From contig OZ024883.1 of assembly GCA_964017185.1 (NCBI GenBank), positions 44,756,395 through 44,820,394 of the forward strand: DNA of 64,000 bases, given 5' to 3'. Positions 43,301 to 52,286 of the stretch are shown in pieces. The notes beneath the pieces are model-generated. The model was not told where the DNA came from and made no database searches. It saw nothing but the letters and a program-made list of their open reading frames with translations. The translations under genes and the position numbers were made by a program. How positions within the stretch are numbered: position 1 is the first letter of the stretch; the number at the start of each line of letters is the position of its first letter. Source of the stretch: Rugalucina vietnamica (taxonomy: Eukaryota > Mollusca > Bivalvia > Lucinida > Lucinidae).

Positions 43301-45734
43301 TCTCAGTAGTTACTGTATTGTTTGTCTTTCAGCAAATAGCATTTAAGAACTTGGTGCAGCGTAATCGTGAACTGGAGAAATCTCAAGGGGCTCCGTCCCC
43401 TAACTCAGCAATACAGTTGCCATATATTATAGTGAACACTAGCAAAAAGACTGTGATTGATTGTAGCATCTCAAAAGACAAGTAAGTATATAATACCAGT
43501 CTAGTCCACGATGGTAAACAAACAATGCCAAAACTATTACACTTTGGAAGGAATAGCTGCCCAATTTAATAGTGTCTCTTTGGAATGAGAAATTGATTAA
43601 ATTCATAGATGGTCCCCTATATTCTTGTATTTTTTCAAGTAGAAAAATGTGTTTTTTGCTGAGCTGTACATTAAGAGCATGCTATTTGTGCCATTAAACT
43701 CTAGATCAGACATATTATGCCGATATTTACAACGAAAATTGCGCTGACTTTTGATGGAAGGCTTTTCCTTCTAATAAGGTACATGTATATTGTTTGCCCA
43801 TCCTGGACTAGACTGAATAGTGAATACCCATTTAATCCTTAGGCGACATTGTTTTAATAGTATTTAAAAAAATATTTTTGCATAAAAGGCTGGTAACTGC
43901 ATCAAAGCATGCAGCCAGATAAATTTTATATGAAATTTAGAAAGAATTGCCTTTGAAATGCGACCCATGAGGAAATGTTAAGGCATGTGGTATGCTAAAA
44001 AATCTTCATGTTCTATATTGTTCTATGCATTATAATGAGACATCCTGACAACATGTTTTATATTAGCCAGTTGTGTTTCTCTCCAGAGATGAGTATCTGT
44101 TCAACTTTGACAATACATTTGAGATTCATGATGATATTGAAGTTCTCAAGCGTATGGGGATGACGTTTGGTCTCGAGAAGGGCCAGTGTTCACAAGCTGA
44201 TCTCAACAAATCTCTCAAGATGGTACCTAAAGCTCTCGAGCCTTATGTTCTAGGTGAGAATGCAGTCAGAAACATAGATGTAGATGTTCTCTTTAGATTT
44301 ATGTCTAACAGCATATGAGCCGCCCCATGGGAAAATCAACAATCTGCATAGACGAAACTGATCTGCGCCTTTGTTTTCGCTACTCGGATAGTACAATTCC
44401 TCCTCTACTTAACTCCAAAATTTCAAGCTTCTAGCCTGTTTCTGTGACTGTACAGGCCGGTTTGTGTCAAACCTGTTGGAAACCACATTGTTGGATTTCC
44501 CACGAGGTGGCTCATATGATAATAATTGACATATAACTCATTTGACAATTTTCAAAAACAGTATGTTGTACATCCATTTGTCCATGTTTAACAAATTTTA
44601 AACACCTTTTTCATTTCTGGCATTTTTAGAATCAAATTTTTCAGCTCCAGTCTTGTGCCTCAAATCCATGTTTCTGTCATTTAAATTAGGAAACATCATT
44701 AATTCTTTGGTCAGTAGCATTCGACCAGATTGTATTTGAATTGTCAACAATTTTAAGATTATTGATGATGGTGGGAAGACTTGTAAATAATTGTTACGAG
44801 TCTTCCCACCATCCTAGTATTACCAGCCTATAAATCTACAGCCATATTTTCCACTGTTTCCAGAGCTAGCCCGGGGCAGCATGGCCAACACTGCTAGTGG
44901 GATCAGACCAATCACCTCAGGAAACTCACAACAATCTTCACGGTTTGTATGCCTATCACTCTCTGTCACGTGCGCACACACACAAAGATTATTTTTCTGT
45001 GTGCAAATTTGCAAAATTTCATAGCCTTTATAAGCACTTGCCATTCAAAATAAGTTATCCTCCTTTTACATCCTGAGTACATTGTAGAACAAGAGCTATA
45101 GAAATATATTCACTTCATCTGTCTAATATTCACTTGTCTATCTCTCGATGCAAGCTAGTCATCATAGTAAGGCAATTCTGATAAGATCTTCGACCAAGCC
45201 TTCCACCATATGAACCACCTCATGGGAAAACCAACAATCTGCATAGGCGAAAACAAAGACGCAGACCAGCTTCGCGGTAAACGCGAAGCTGATCAGCGCC
45301 TTTGTTTTCGCTACTCGGATAGTATAATTCCTCTTCTACTTAAATACGAAATTTCCAGCTTCTAGCTATTTTCTGTGCTTGTATAGGCCGGTTTTTGTCG
45401 GGCCTGTTAGGAAACCACATTGTTGGTTTTCCCCACAAGGCGGCTCATATGATTTTCCTAAACTTGTTTTCTGTGTTTCAGGTATAAAGCCTCATCTTCA
45501 TCTTCCTCTCATCCATCAACATCCTACAGTCACCATAGCAACAGCAATAGTACGGACGCCATGGATATAGAAGTTGCCATGACAACAGGGGCACACTCTG
45601 TCGCCATGTCACGAGATTCCAGCATGGGATCATACTCGGACACACATTCGCGTGGCGTCACAGAAACACCGTCGGAAGACTTTTCAAATGACAGTGACTT
45701 TGATGCAAGCAGTCCTATTGAGATTGTTACATAG
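28829..45734 (+). CDS. TFDP1: Transcription factor Dp (E2F dimerisation partner), eleven coding exons
   Basis: DP proteins heterodimerise with E2F in the nucleus and bind cell-cycle promoters. Coding exons seen: 28829-28950, 31547-31610, 32018-32109, 33234-33379, 34401-34566, 38956-39099, 39542-39610, 43333-43481, 44087-44253, 44864-44942, 45482-45734. All have AG/GT borders and compatible phases, giving about 483 residues ending in a stop. Order: N-terminal [14 protein letters not shown] (cf. vertebrate AKDAGLIEANGELK); winged-helix DNA-binding domain about 150-232 with [16 protein letters not shown] and [11 protein letters not shown]; coiled coil about 238-290; DP-specific dimerisation region to about 375; Ser-rich, acidic tail. 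Vertebrates have TFDP1 and TFDP2; an invertebrate single DP fits either. The first visible exon starts inside a codon, so the ATG lies upstream. The introns are packed with transposons. Confidence 0.95.
28967..29509. mobile_element. J-family MITE, copy 1
   Basis: The ends are inverted: GAGGTTTTAAAACTTTTTTC + ATGCTCAGCTCAGCTGAG on the left and CAGCTGAGCTGAGCTGAG + TATGAAAAAAG on the right. Other copies are at 49425 and 62531. The centre carries AAAATCATGGAATTT repeats. Confidence 0.75.
29510..29742. other. TFDP intron sequence, nothing recognised
   Basis: Short stretch between two MITEs with no identifiable feature. Confidence 0.4.
29743..29930. mobile_element. G-family MITE, copy 1
   Basis: TGAGCCGTGTCATGAGAAAAC faces GTTTTCTCATGATGCGGCTCA. 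The centre keeps GCAGATCAGCTTTGCAGTAAC. It is one of seven copies in the window. Confidence 0.85.
29994..30750. mobile_element. I-family TIR element, copy 1
   Basis: Ends AAGTCCAATTCACATGCGCC and, inverted, AAGTCCAATTTGCATGCGC; TA flanks both sides. Subterminal ACCGGAGTATATTTACAC-type motifs recur in both orientations. No intact transposase. The second copy at 62877-63630 is about the same length and closely similar. Confidence 0.8.
30807..31029. mobile_element. G-family MITE, copy 2
   Basis: Starts TGAGACGCGTCATGAGAAAAC and ends GGTTTTCTCGCATTGCGGCTC. Diverged internal stem. Confidence 0.7.
31120..31163. repeat. (TG)n microsatellite
   Basis: About 20 TG dinucleotides with a few interruptions, within a TFDP intron. 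Confidence 0.9.
31547..31610 (+). CDS. TFDP1: TFDP coding exon ([11 protein letters not shown])
   Basis: Acceptor TATTTCAG, donor GTAAGT, starts phase 0 and ends phase 1. It encodes [20 protein letters not shown], corresponding to the conserved DP N-terminus. Confidence 0.85.
31641..31879. mobile_element. G-family MITE, copy 3
   Basis: Starts TGAGCGGTCTCGTAAGAGAAC and ends TCACGAGGTGACTCA. Central hairpin TCAGCTTCGCAGTTACTGC-AAAGCTGA. It lies 30 bp downstream of a TFDP donor. Confidence 0.7.
32018..32109 (+). CDS. TFDP1: TFDP coding exon ([11 protein letters not shown])
   Basis: Acceptor TGTTTCAG, donor GTATAG. It encodes [20 protein letters not shown] and a Gln-rich end, matching the variable region before the DNA-binding domain in DP proteins. 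Confidence 0.8.
32380..33080 (+). repeat. Three ~110 bp units in a TFDP intron
   Basis: Units at about 32396-32500, 32590-32690 and 32980-33075 share CTATAATAACACACTGGCTA, TTCCCCAACTGGTTACAAC and CAGGCTGGATTATTCCACAG. The last two are almost identical. The units are spaced unevenly, so they are dispersed rather than head-to-tail. Confidence 0.8.
33234..33379 (+). CDS. TFDP1: TFDP coding exon, variable linker
   Basis: Acceptor TGTGTACAG, donor GTATGT, ends phase 2. It encodes [20 protein letters not shown] through [15 protein letters not shown]. The phase fits only the GT at 33380, which joins to [10 protein letters not shown]. Confidence 0.8.
33430..34360. other. TFDP intron, nothing recognised
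   Basis: AT-rich intronic sequence with no repeat family or open frame that I could assign. Confidence 0.5.
34365..34397 (+). repeat. Poly(T) run forming a TFDP acceptor tract
   Basis: About 33 T directly precede the CAG acceptor at 34398-34400. It serves as the polypyrimidine tract of the exon that opens the DNA-binding domain. Confidence 0.9.
34401..34566 (+). CDS. TFDP1: TFDP coding exon, first half of DNA-binding domain
   Basis: It encodes [20 protein letters not shown] and [20 protein letters not shown], nearly identical to vertebrate DP. The acceptor is an unusually long T-run (about 33 T) followed by CAG. Donor GTAAGT. Confidence 0.95.
34673..36070 (+). mobile_element. Family D element, full-looking copy
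   Basis: Starts TATACCCCCGGCATTTATGC, a hairpin with GCCGACGGGTATATAG, then a TTCGTCCGTTCG microsatellite-like stretch. It ends near CCGGGGGTATACGTGCCTC. Internally a ~215 bp unit starting GGTCAAAATCTAGAACTTC is tandemly duplicated (35300 and 35512). Non-coding, inside a TFDP intron. Confidence 0.75.
36176..36301 (+). mobile_element. SINE-like repeat (family K, copy 2)
   Basis: CCTTGAGCAAGACACATTAA, then GTTAAACCCAGGAAGC, then GTTGACTGGAACATTAAACC and a CAAACAAACAAA tail, the same order as in the copy at 50768. Confidence 0.65.
36590..38790. mobile_element. Family C element with ~180 bp tandem units
   Basis: Begins ATACCCCCGCC with an AAAACGAAGTTTT hairpin and a CCGTCCGTCCGTGCG microsatellite. 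It ends CCTGCGGGGGGTAT. Four tandem units of about 180 bp start near 36870, 37047, 37228 and 37410 (landmarks ACGGGC-GATCAACT, GACATTTGCATGAAGAAAT, GACAGCTATGAGAACTTAG). A fifth partial unit follows at 38660. A Spy-like element sits between units four and five. Confidence 0.75.
37567..38654. mobile_element. Spy-like TIR element without target duplication
   Basis: Perfect 17 bp inverted ends GGTTTTCGGAAGATTTC. Joining the flanks (...ACTTAGACAA and TTTTTCTTA...) restores the tandem unit exactly, as in ACTTAGGCAATTTTTCTTAG of the neighbouring unit. So it inserted between A and T with no duplication. That is how Spy elements, Harbinger relatives that insert between AAA and TTT, behave. No transposase is recognised in its 1088 bp; the assignment is inference. 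Confidence 0.7.
38956..39099 (+). CDS. TFDP1: TFDP coding exon, second half of DNA-binding domain
   Basis: Acceptor TATTTACAG, donor GTGAAT, phase 0 at both ends. It encodes [20 protein letters not shown], including the RRxYD DNA-contact motif, then [20 protein letters not shown]. Confidence 0.95.
39542..39610 (+). CDS. TFDP1: TFDP coding exon, coiled coil
   Basis: Acceptor TTATTCAG, donor GTTGGT. The 23 codons [23 protein letters not shown] form the DP coiled coil that pairs with E2F. Confidence 0.95.
39693..42246 (+). mobile_element. Family E element, copy 1 (in TFDP intron), interrupted
   Basis: Starts TTAGCTCACCTGAGCCGAAG with the GCTCATAGGTGAGC hairpin, then a CGTCCGTCCGTCGTCC microsatellite. 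It ends CAGGTGAGCATTTACAGG-ACCATTGGTCCTCTGG. Internal units hold GGTTGCTATGGCAACTTA and GAAACTGTCAAG. A retrozyme/Penelope-like insertion occupies 40681-41553. Confidence 0.8.
40681..41553 (-). mobile_element. Penelope-like or retrozyme-like insertion with hammerhead-like motif
   Basis: Identical 48 bp direct repeats (AATCTAGTTGTTGAAGGAAG... to ...GGCTAACAGCGG) lie at both ends, 40681-40728 and 41506-41553. On the minus strand 40752-40798 has hammerhead features: stem I TTTGTC/GACAAA, core CTGAAGA, stem GGTC/GACC, GAAA and a self-complementary ACGCGT. A 152-codon minus frame (40978-41436) includes [15 protein letters not shown], reminiscent of an RT active site. It is a fossil, short and without a complete RT. 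Confidence 0.55.
42290..42965. repeat. 17 bp minisatellite (TGAAATACACAAGGGG type)
   Basis: About 40 imperfect copies of GGGGTGAAATACACAAG. A higher-order unit of roughly 115 bp, containing AAGGATGAGGGATG and AAGGGTTGAGGGATAAAATA, repeats three times. It starts 44 bp after family E copy 1. All three minus frames are open across it because the unit lacks stops in any minus frame; none is a gene. Confidence 0.95.
43333..43481 (+). CDS. TFDP1: TFDP coding exon, dimerisation region
   Basis: Acceptor GTCTTTCAG, donor GTAAGT, ends phase 2. It encodes [18 protein letters not shown], then [19 protein letters not shown]. Confidence 0.95.
43490..44080. other. TFDP intron, nothing recognised
   Basis: AT-rich intronic sequence between dimerisation-region exons; no repeat family identified. 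Confidence 0.5.
44087..44253 (+). CDS. TFDP1: TFDP coding exon, dimerisation region
   Basis: Acceptor TCTCTCCAG, donor GTGAGA, ends phase 1. It encodes [20 protein letters not shown], then [19 protein letters not shown] and [12 protein letters not shown]-family MITE starts 62 bp after the donor. Confidence 0.95.
44316..44514. mobile_element. G-family MITE, copy 4
   Basis: TGAGCCGCCCCATGGGAAAA to TTTCCCACGAGGTGGCTCA, flanked by TA on both sides. It lacks the central hairpin seen in copy 5. Confidence 0.85.
44864..44942 (+). CDS. TFDP1: TFDP coding exon, start of C-terminal tail
   Basis: Acceptor TGTTTCCAG, donor GTTTGT (weak), ends phase 2. It encodes [20 protein letters not shown], aligning with EMAQGT in vertebrates. 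Confidence 0.85.
45211..45447. mobile_element. G-family MITE, copy 5
   Basis: TGAACCACCTCATGGGAAAAC to TTTTCCCCACAAGGCGGCTCA, flanked by TA. A central stem has CAGCTTCGCGGTAAACGCG and its partner. It ends 34 bp before the last TFDP exon. Confidence 0.9.
45482..45734 (+). CDS. TFDP1: TFDP last coding exon with stop
   Basis: Acceptor TGTTTCAG. It encodes a Ser/His-rich stretch, then SHSVAMSRD-like repeats, [19 protein letters not shown] and a terminal SPIEIVT before TAG at 45732-45734. A G-family MITE ends 34 bp before the exon. I did not spot a canonical AATAAA in the first ~1.4 kb after the stop. Confidence 0.9.
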
Positions 45735-46268
45735 CTTTACATGGCACAAAGAGAGGGACAAGTATTTTCAGGGGAACATTTATCACCATGTTATGGAATA
45801 GTGATACTGAATGTCCTCAAAAACGCGGCCAACTATCCAGGCTAGATATGTGGTTATTGTAAAGGTTCTTTTTAAAACGTAGAATCCAGATTGCTGATTC
45901 AGTATAATCGCAACATCAAGGTGATATCTCCCTTTACAGCTCCACACCTATCAGTCCTGGATAGTCAGAACAAATCCTGGCTGACAAGGTCTAGATGTGG
46001 TGGTGGTGTGATACTAGCCTCATCAAACGCTGTGTGTTGATTAGCCATCAAGATCCATACACACACATTGTCTCTGGGCAGTTGATATTCATTAGAATAT
46101 GGAAACAAACAATTCAATTCTTATCAAAGCCTTACTTTAGTTGTTTCTTTAATGGAACAGCCTCAGGTATACTTGCTATAAACAGGTATAATGCATTTTT
46201 GGGGTAAATTACTCTAAATGTATAGTGTTCACAGAAAAGCTCTGGTATAGTGTATATTTATGCACCTG

Positions 46269-46530
46269 TTATTTGTAACAACGGCCCCCACGTACAGGGA
46301 AGAGTTGGGGATAGCTTGGCTAAAGTGTTGGGATGGTGCAGGGAAAATGATGGGGTTTTGACATTACGATCCTTACCCAAGGGAGGGTAGAGAGCTATTT
46401 TTTTTTTCGAAGTTTTAACTTCCAGTTTGTCCCCTGGGGATTGAGCTTATAGCAGGGCATTGAAAGCTGAAAAGTCATAATTCCACGCCCTTCCCCATAG
46501 GTGGTGGGGAGGTCAGTGGTTACATTTGTA
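46269..46530. mobile_element. H-family MITE, copy 2
   Basis: TATTTGTAACAACGGC on the left faces GTGGTTACATTTGTA on the right. The interior shares GGGGATTGAGCTTATAGC-AGGGCATT with copy 3. It lies about 530 bp after the TFDP stop and could be within the 3' UTR. Confidence 0.65.
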
Positions 46531-47140
46531 TGCTAAGAGCACATACATAGTGAACCTAACACTCAAAAGGGCATAGTGTATTACAAGGGAGCTATACTGA
46601 AGGTATTGTGTACCTGAATAGTAACTATGTACTTCAGCTAGATCTGACTTGATTACTCTGCTTTATCATGAGTTTAATTGTTAAATAGAGAGCCATACAG
46701 TCCAAATAATCAATATGTCCTGTCTCAAGAGGATTGGATGGTAAACAGTCCTGACCATGTAAAAACTTTGACAACAAAAACAAGTTATTTTTTTCTAGCA
46801 AATAGTATATTTTGGTTTGATAAAACTATGAATATCTATATCTTGTGGTGTCTGTGAATGTTCAGGCTATACTGACATATAAACCCTGTGATAAGAATCA
46901 GTCATGTAAAGTCTGCACTCAGGCTTACTAACGAAAAAGAAATGTAAATGTATTTAATTTGGCTTTCCATGGTTACAGTTTTAAGGGTCGTTGCCAAGAG
47001 CTTTTACCAGTGTTTTATTGTCGCTAGGTAACAGGACATTTGAGTTAAACTGGCTAGCAGAATGCCAATTGAATTATGTTTCAAGAAAAGTAAACACAAA
47101 AGGTGTTAAAACACAAAATTATAATCAGTATTGCTTTACC
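46531..47140. other. Sequence downstream of TFDP, possible 3' UTR
   Basis: No open frame or repeat recognised. Transcript end not determinable by eye. Confidence 0.35.
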
Positions 47141-48180
47141 TTTTAGCTCACCTGAGCCGAAGGCTCACTGTTGAGCTTATAGTATACCCATGCTCCGGCG
47201 TCTGTTGTTCACATTTTTCAAAGATCTTCTCCTCTGAAACCACTTGGCCAATTAAAGCCAAACTTTATGTGGAGCATCCTTAGGAAGGGGGAACTAAAGT
47301 TTATATAAATGGTCCAGGATGGCCGCCATGGCTATAAATAGCAAAAACCTTTAAAAATCTTCTTCTCCAGAACCAGAAGGCCTATGATTTTGAAACTTGG
47401 GATGAAGCATCAGGCAATGAAGCTCTACAAAATTTATATAAATCATGACCCTGGGATGACCTTGACCTATTTTACGGCAAGGTCAACTTAGGTCACTTAT
47501 GCATTTGAATGGGGGAAAATGTCATGTAATGGCAGAAAACTTGCTAGGAATGAACAAATGGACAGAAGATTTGTGCTTATGAAAATATTTTGGGCCCAGG
47601 GGGTTGTCTGCCCCTGCCCTGGGGTTATATACATGTAGATAACCATAATATTCAAACAACAGCTTCTCAGAAACCGCTTTGCCAATCAAAGCCAAACTTT
47701 ATGTGGAGCATCCTTAGGAAGAGGGAATGAAAGTTTATATAAATGGTCAAGGTCACATGACCAAGATGGCCGCCATGGCTGTAAATAGCAAATATCTTTA
47801 AAAATCTTCTTCTTCAGAACCTGAAGGCCTATGATTTTGAAACTTGGCATGAAGCACCAAGGAACCGAGATCTACAAAATTTATATAAATCATGACACTG
47901 GGATGACCTTGACCTATTTCATGGCAAGGTCAACTTAGGTCGCCCATGCATGTGAATGGAGAAAATTGTTAAAATGTCATTTAAAGGACAAAACTTCCAG
48001 TTAATTGGCAAATAGACTGAACTTTTATGATATGAAAAAGACATTGACTCCAGGGGTTATTCTGACCCTGTCTTGGGGTTATATACATGCATTGTACCAT
48101 TCTAGTCTAACAAGTTTATTGGTATATGTATATATCTCAGGTCTCAGGTGAGCGTTTACAGGACCATTGGTCCTCTGGTT
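47141..48180 (+). mobile_element. Family E element, copy 2
   Basis: TTTTAGCTCACCTGAGCCGA to GCGTTTACAGGACCATTGGT-CCTCTGG. Two internal units share GGCCAATCAAAGCCAAAC-TTTATGTGGAGC and GACCTTGACCTATTT. The CGTC microsatellite is reduced. Confidence 0.85.
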
Positions 48181-48755
48181 GAATGACCCACGTAAACTGG
48201 TCAAAATAAGTTAAGCCCTTTGTCATTTTTTTCTCCATAGACATAATGTTGAATTGCCTAAGTTGAACTTACAAGTTTATTTAAAAAATTCCAAAAGCAA
48301 TCGAAAACGCTTACCAAATTCAAGTTAGACAACATCTAAAGCATTATTGCACAAATTTTCTAGTTGAAATACAGATTGTCTTTCGATATGTGCTGCATTA
48401 TCCGAGAGTGTCCAGATTTTTGCCAACTTTACTATAGGAGTAATAGGGAGCTTTTCGTGACATCTTCTGAAACATGTGTCACTCTAAAGAAAACTTAATG
48501 AAGTCAATGAAAATCCAGCCATCATTAGAAGAATAATTCAAGTTTAATTGCTGAAAATTGCATGCAAAAACGTCTTAAGACAAAACAAATTTGAAGATTT
48601 TGCAGTAAGTCTGTGGGCGTAGCTGGGGCTTAACTTATTTTGACCAGTCTTGGAAATGGCCTTACATGAAGGGGAAGGGAGTGTGGTGGCTCATTTGTAG
48701 TTTTGGAGACCTTTAACCATATAATATCGTGAAGAAAATCCTATAGGGATTTATT
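48181..48755. other. Intergenic, nothing recognised
   Basis: No feature identified. Confidence 0.4.
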
Positions 48756-48758
48756 TAA

Positions 48759-48874
48759 ACATAAAACACCGTAAAGTCACTTTATTTATTGACGTTTCGG
48801 CCTTTGGCCTTTTTTCAAAATTATGACATACGAAACGTCAAGAAATAGAGTGACTTTACGGTGTTTTATAACCA
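48759..48874. mobile_element. Palindrome with GTTTCGGCC motif
   Basis: TAAAACACCGTAAAGTCACT at the left faces AGTGACTTTACGGTGTTTTA at the right. The centre has GACGTTTCGGCC-TTTGGCC, resembling Penelope-like 3' termini (GGCC...GGCCGAAACGTC on the minus strand). Confidence 0.6.
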
Positions 48875-49424
48875 TATAGTTTGTTTCCTTGAGCAAGACA
48901 GTTTAAAGCTCTTTAAAATGCTAGTTATTTTAAGTATCCAGGGTTGTTCCAATATCATATGACTTAAGGCGTCAACTCTGTCAAACAAAATACAAAATTT
49001 GTGTGTTGCAGACTTGTGTTCTGCAAGTTTTGTTGCTTGTTACCTTTAAATGTTAGACATTTATACATTTTGTTTCCGATGAAAAAGAAGAGTGATTGGC
49101 TAGCCATTGGTGTAAAATAATTCCATTATTTAGTATATACAATTGTGTTCATTTATACCTTGATATTGTGACACTAGATTCTAGTAAGTTAAATATGTGT
49201 AGTTATAGGAATTTTTAACTGAATGCAAGGTACTTGCAAATGAAAATTATCTGACTGAATCATGAAAAAGTTGGCATATTGCTACAATCATGTGTATATT
49301 TGACCAAGTTTGTTAACTAAAACAAGTGTGCAATTTGCTGAGTTGAGCATGTATGTTGAATTGAATTTTAGCAATGCCAACAAGAATAAAGATAGCAGAG
49401 CAAACACTGCAGGTCCTGATGAGA

Positions 49425-49671
49425 CCAGGCCTTGAGGTTATAAAGCTTTTCATTCTCAACTCAGTTGGGCATGAAATTTATCCTATTCATAAATATTAAG
49501 AAGAAAACAAATGTTGTCATATATTACTAGCAGGATAAATGACTACAGTAACTTTTCTGATCTAAACCTGTTGTGTTTTTTACCAATTTTAGTTATTTCA
49601 GTATTTATGAGCAATTCAAAAATTGTGCTCAACTAAGTTGAGCATGAAAAAAGTTTTGTACCTCAAAACCT
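49425..49671. mobile_element. J-family MITE, copy 2
   Basis: GAGGTTATAAAGCTTTTCATT then CTCAACTCAGTTGGGCATG on the left; CTCAACTAAGTTGAGCATG then AAAAAAGTTTTGTACCTC on the right. Confidence 0.7.
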
Positions 49672-49749
49672 GAGTAGTCTTACCTGTGTCCTTATTAGAA
49701 GTATTGGTCAGATTGCTAGTATTGTATTTTTTGTGTTTCATTTATGCAC

Positions 49750-50050
49750 TAGTCATTTGTAACCATGGGCCAAATCTCCCACCCATCCATCCCCTAGCCG
49801 TGGAAATGAGCGGGACTTTGAACAAAGTTTTGCCATGGCAGTAGGGGGGTGCGGAATACCTGGTGTTTGCTTTATATAGACAAAAAGGGCTGTGAAATGA
49901 AAAGATAGCAGGCTGTGGGAGAAGACAGCAGTGGTTTTACCAACGAGCAGTCCCCTCGGGGTTGGGCTTTTAGCGGGCATTTGCTGGACCAAAAGTCAAA
50001 GTCCCCGCTATTCCCAGGGGGTGGTGGTAGGGGTTGGTTACAAATGACTA
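49750..50050. mobile_element. H-family MITE, copy 3 (intact)
   Basis: Perfect 16 bp ends TAGTCATTTGTAACCA and its inverse. It is 301 bp, GC-richer than its surroundings, and its open frames are incidental. Confidence 0.85.
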
Positions 50051-50767
50051 TTCAATTGTTATGGTTGTTACTAGAAACAAATGCCTTACATGTATCAGGG
50101 ATAGTTATTGATATAAGAGATGACCAGACTTTGATGATAAGGAATTTAACAAGTTAATCTGGCAGACTTGAACAGATTTGTTCTCAATACTACTGTCAGT
50201 CCAGGTGGTAGTGAGCTGGTTAATGTTGACTTGAATATAGATAAAATACAGAAAATTATGGCTGCCAAAAAATAACAATAAAAAAAATAGTTATAAAAAG
50301 GATACTATGGATAATCTGTGGATGATACAATGTAACACAACCACTGTCAACACTAAATCAAAGCATCTCTACGCTTTTATCTCATAAATGCTTATCATCC
50401 TTTATAAGATCACATCTAAGGAAAGAATCCTATGTTTTTAATCTTCCCTCATTGATCTAATGTAAGGCTTTCTAAGGTCTTTTTGATTAAATCACATTAT
50501 GACCGGTGTTGATGACATTGATATTAGATATATCACAGTATTTTGTTAGATTCCTTATCATTGAAGAGTTGTTATAGACTGGTATGTGATATTTTCATAG
50601 AATGGCTTCATACATTATCATCTAAACTGCAGGTACAGTGAGTGACCTCTCGCGAATGTCGACAACTGTTTTCTCCATAAAATACAAGTTGTAAGGTCTC
50701 GTAAGAATCACCCTGACGAATGGAGCAAAGAGCAATGAACTCTGATTCAAGAAGTTCTGACTTCAAA
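50051..50767. other. Intergenic, nothing recognised
   Basis: AT-rich sequence without an assignable feature. Confidence 0.45.
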
Positions 50768-50897
50768 CTTCACTGGTCCTTGAGCATTTTACATTACTCC
50801 CCATAGTGTTGGTTAATAACCAGGAAGCAACGGCTCTGTCTGGAAATTAATGAAAAGTTGTTGACTGGGATGTTAAACCACAATAAAAACAAACAAA
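50768..50897 (+). mobile_element. SINE-like repeat (family K, copy 3)
   Basis: CTTGAGCATTTTACATTA, AACCAGGAAGCAACGGCTCT, GTTGACTGGGATGTTAAACC and a CAAACAAA tail, in the same order as copy 2. Confidence 0.65.
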
Positions 50898-51028
50898 TTG
50901 CCTTCCAGTGGTGACTTACAACTTACATTTTCTTTGAGAATTTTTCAAAAATTATCAGCCTGTTTTCTCAAATTATAAAACAGTTTTTAAAACCTACAAT
51001 TCTGAAAGCCGCATATTTTATGGTTGAA

Positions 51029-51464
51029 GCTCAGAAGATGAGCTTATGGTATACCCATGATCACCATTTTTAAAGATCTTCAAAATGGCTTTGCCAATCA
51101 AAGCCAAATTTTAAATGAGGCATCAATATAAAAGGGTAACCAATGTGTAAGATGGACACCATGATCAATTCATAAATGCTATAAATCCTTCAAAAATCAT
51201 CTACACAACTGTCACATGACCAAAATGGCAGCCATGGCCATTTCGAGTAAAAACCTTTCAAAATATTGTTCTCCAGAATCTAGACTTATGATCATGAAAC
51301 TTGGTACATGTATGTGGCCTATGGGACCTTTGGATGACCTTGACCTATTTTTTTATAAGGTCAACTTTGGTCACTTAAGGTTTGTCTGCCCCTACCGTTG
51401 ACAGTATAAGGCAGTGTATATATTGGCATTATACCTAAGATGTAAGGTGAGTTCATCCTCTGGT
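51029..51464 (+). mobile_element. Family E element, degenerate copy
   Basis: GAAGCTCAGAAGATGAGCTT + ATGGTATACCCATG to AAGGTGAGTTCATCCTCTGG. It keeps GCCAATCAAAGCCAAATTTT and a CATGACCAAAATGG box. Shortened and older than the other copies. Confidence 0.7.
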
Positions 51465-51523
51465 TTCTAGATTCTTGGACACTTACTGATGTAATCACTC
51501 TTGAATCCACACACTGTATTATA

Positions 51524-51761
51524 TGAGCCGTGACACGAGAAAACGGGGCTTCGGGGTTTCGGACCAGGTCCGACTCAAACCGACCTGTGCAATCACAGAA
51601 GATGGATAGAGGCTGGAAATTTTGAATTTAGAAAGTAGGGGAACTGTATTATGCATGTAGCGAAAACAAAGGGGCTGATCCGCTTCACAGTTAACTACGA
51701 AGCTGATCTGCGCCTTTGTTTTCGCATAAGCAAAAATCCGGTTTTCTCATGTAGCGGCTCA
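51524..51761. mobile_element. G-family MITE, copy 6
   Basis: TGAGCCGTGACACGAGAAAAC to GTTTTCTCATGTAGCGGCTCA, with a central hairpin around CTTCACAGTTAACTACGAAG. Confidence 0.85.
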
Positions 51762-52280
51762 CTTTATAGTGATTGCAGTAAATGTATAGTTTTGAACATT
51801 TTGGATTGTTACATAGCCACAGTATTCTGGTTTCTGTGTAGATTTGTTGACTGATCATGGTATCATTGTAAATAATACACATCTCTTACATCACACTGCA
51901 CAGTAAATACACACCCTGTTTTTCATATTTTCACATTTCATCTTATTGCATAGAAATAGACATGCATTCATATTAGGACATCTTTGAAACTAAAGTATCA
52001 ATATTAAATTAAAAATCTTTTAGTTTGATTTATTTCCATCCATAATGCAGTGATGTGACACAGTGAGTCACTGTGCGCTTACATCCCTGATCTCAATCAA
52101 CAGTTTCCATGTCCTGAAGGTGGCGTGTTGAGACAAGAAGTGTAAGAAAACATTGACCAGTCATATCTTAACAAGTGGATTCTTACTAACACAACACTCA
52201 GTATGCTTATAATATGTTCACCTATATGTAGATCAAAAAACAACTGACAGGTGGTGTCACCTTTTTAGGTACACCTTTTT
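51762..52280. other. Intergenic, nothing recognised
   Basis: No feature identified between the G-family MITE and the orphan open frame. Confidence 0.45.
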
Positions 52281-52286
52281 ACCCAT

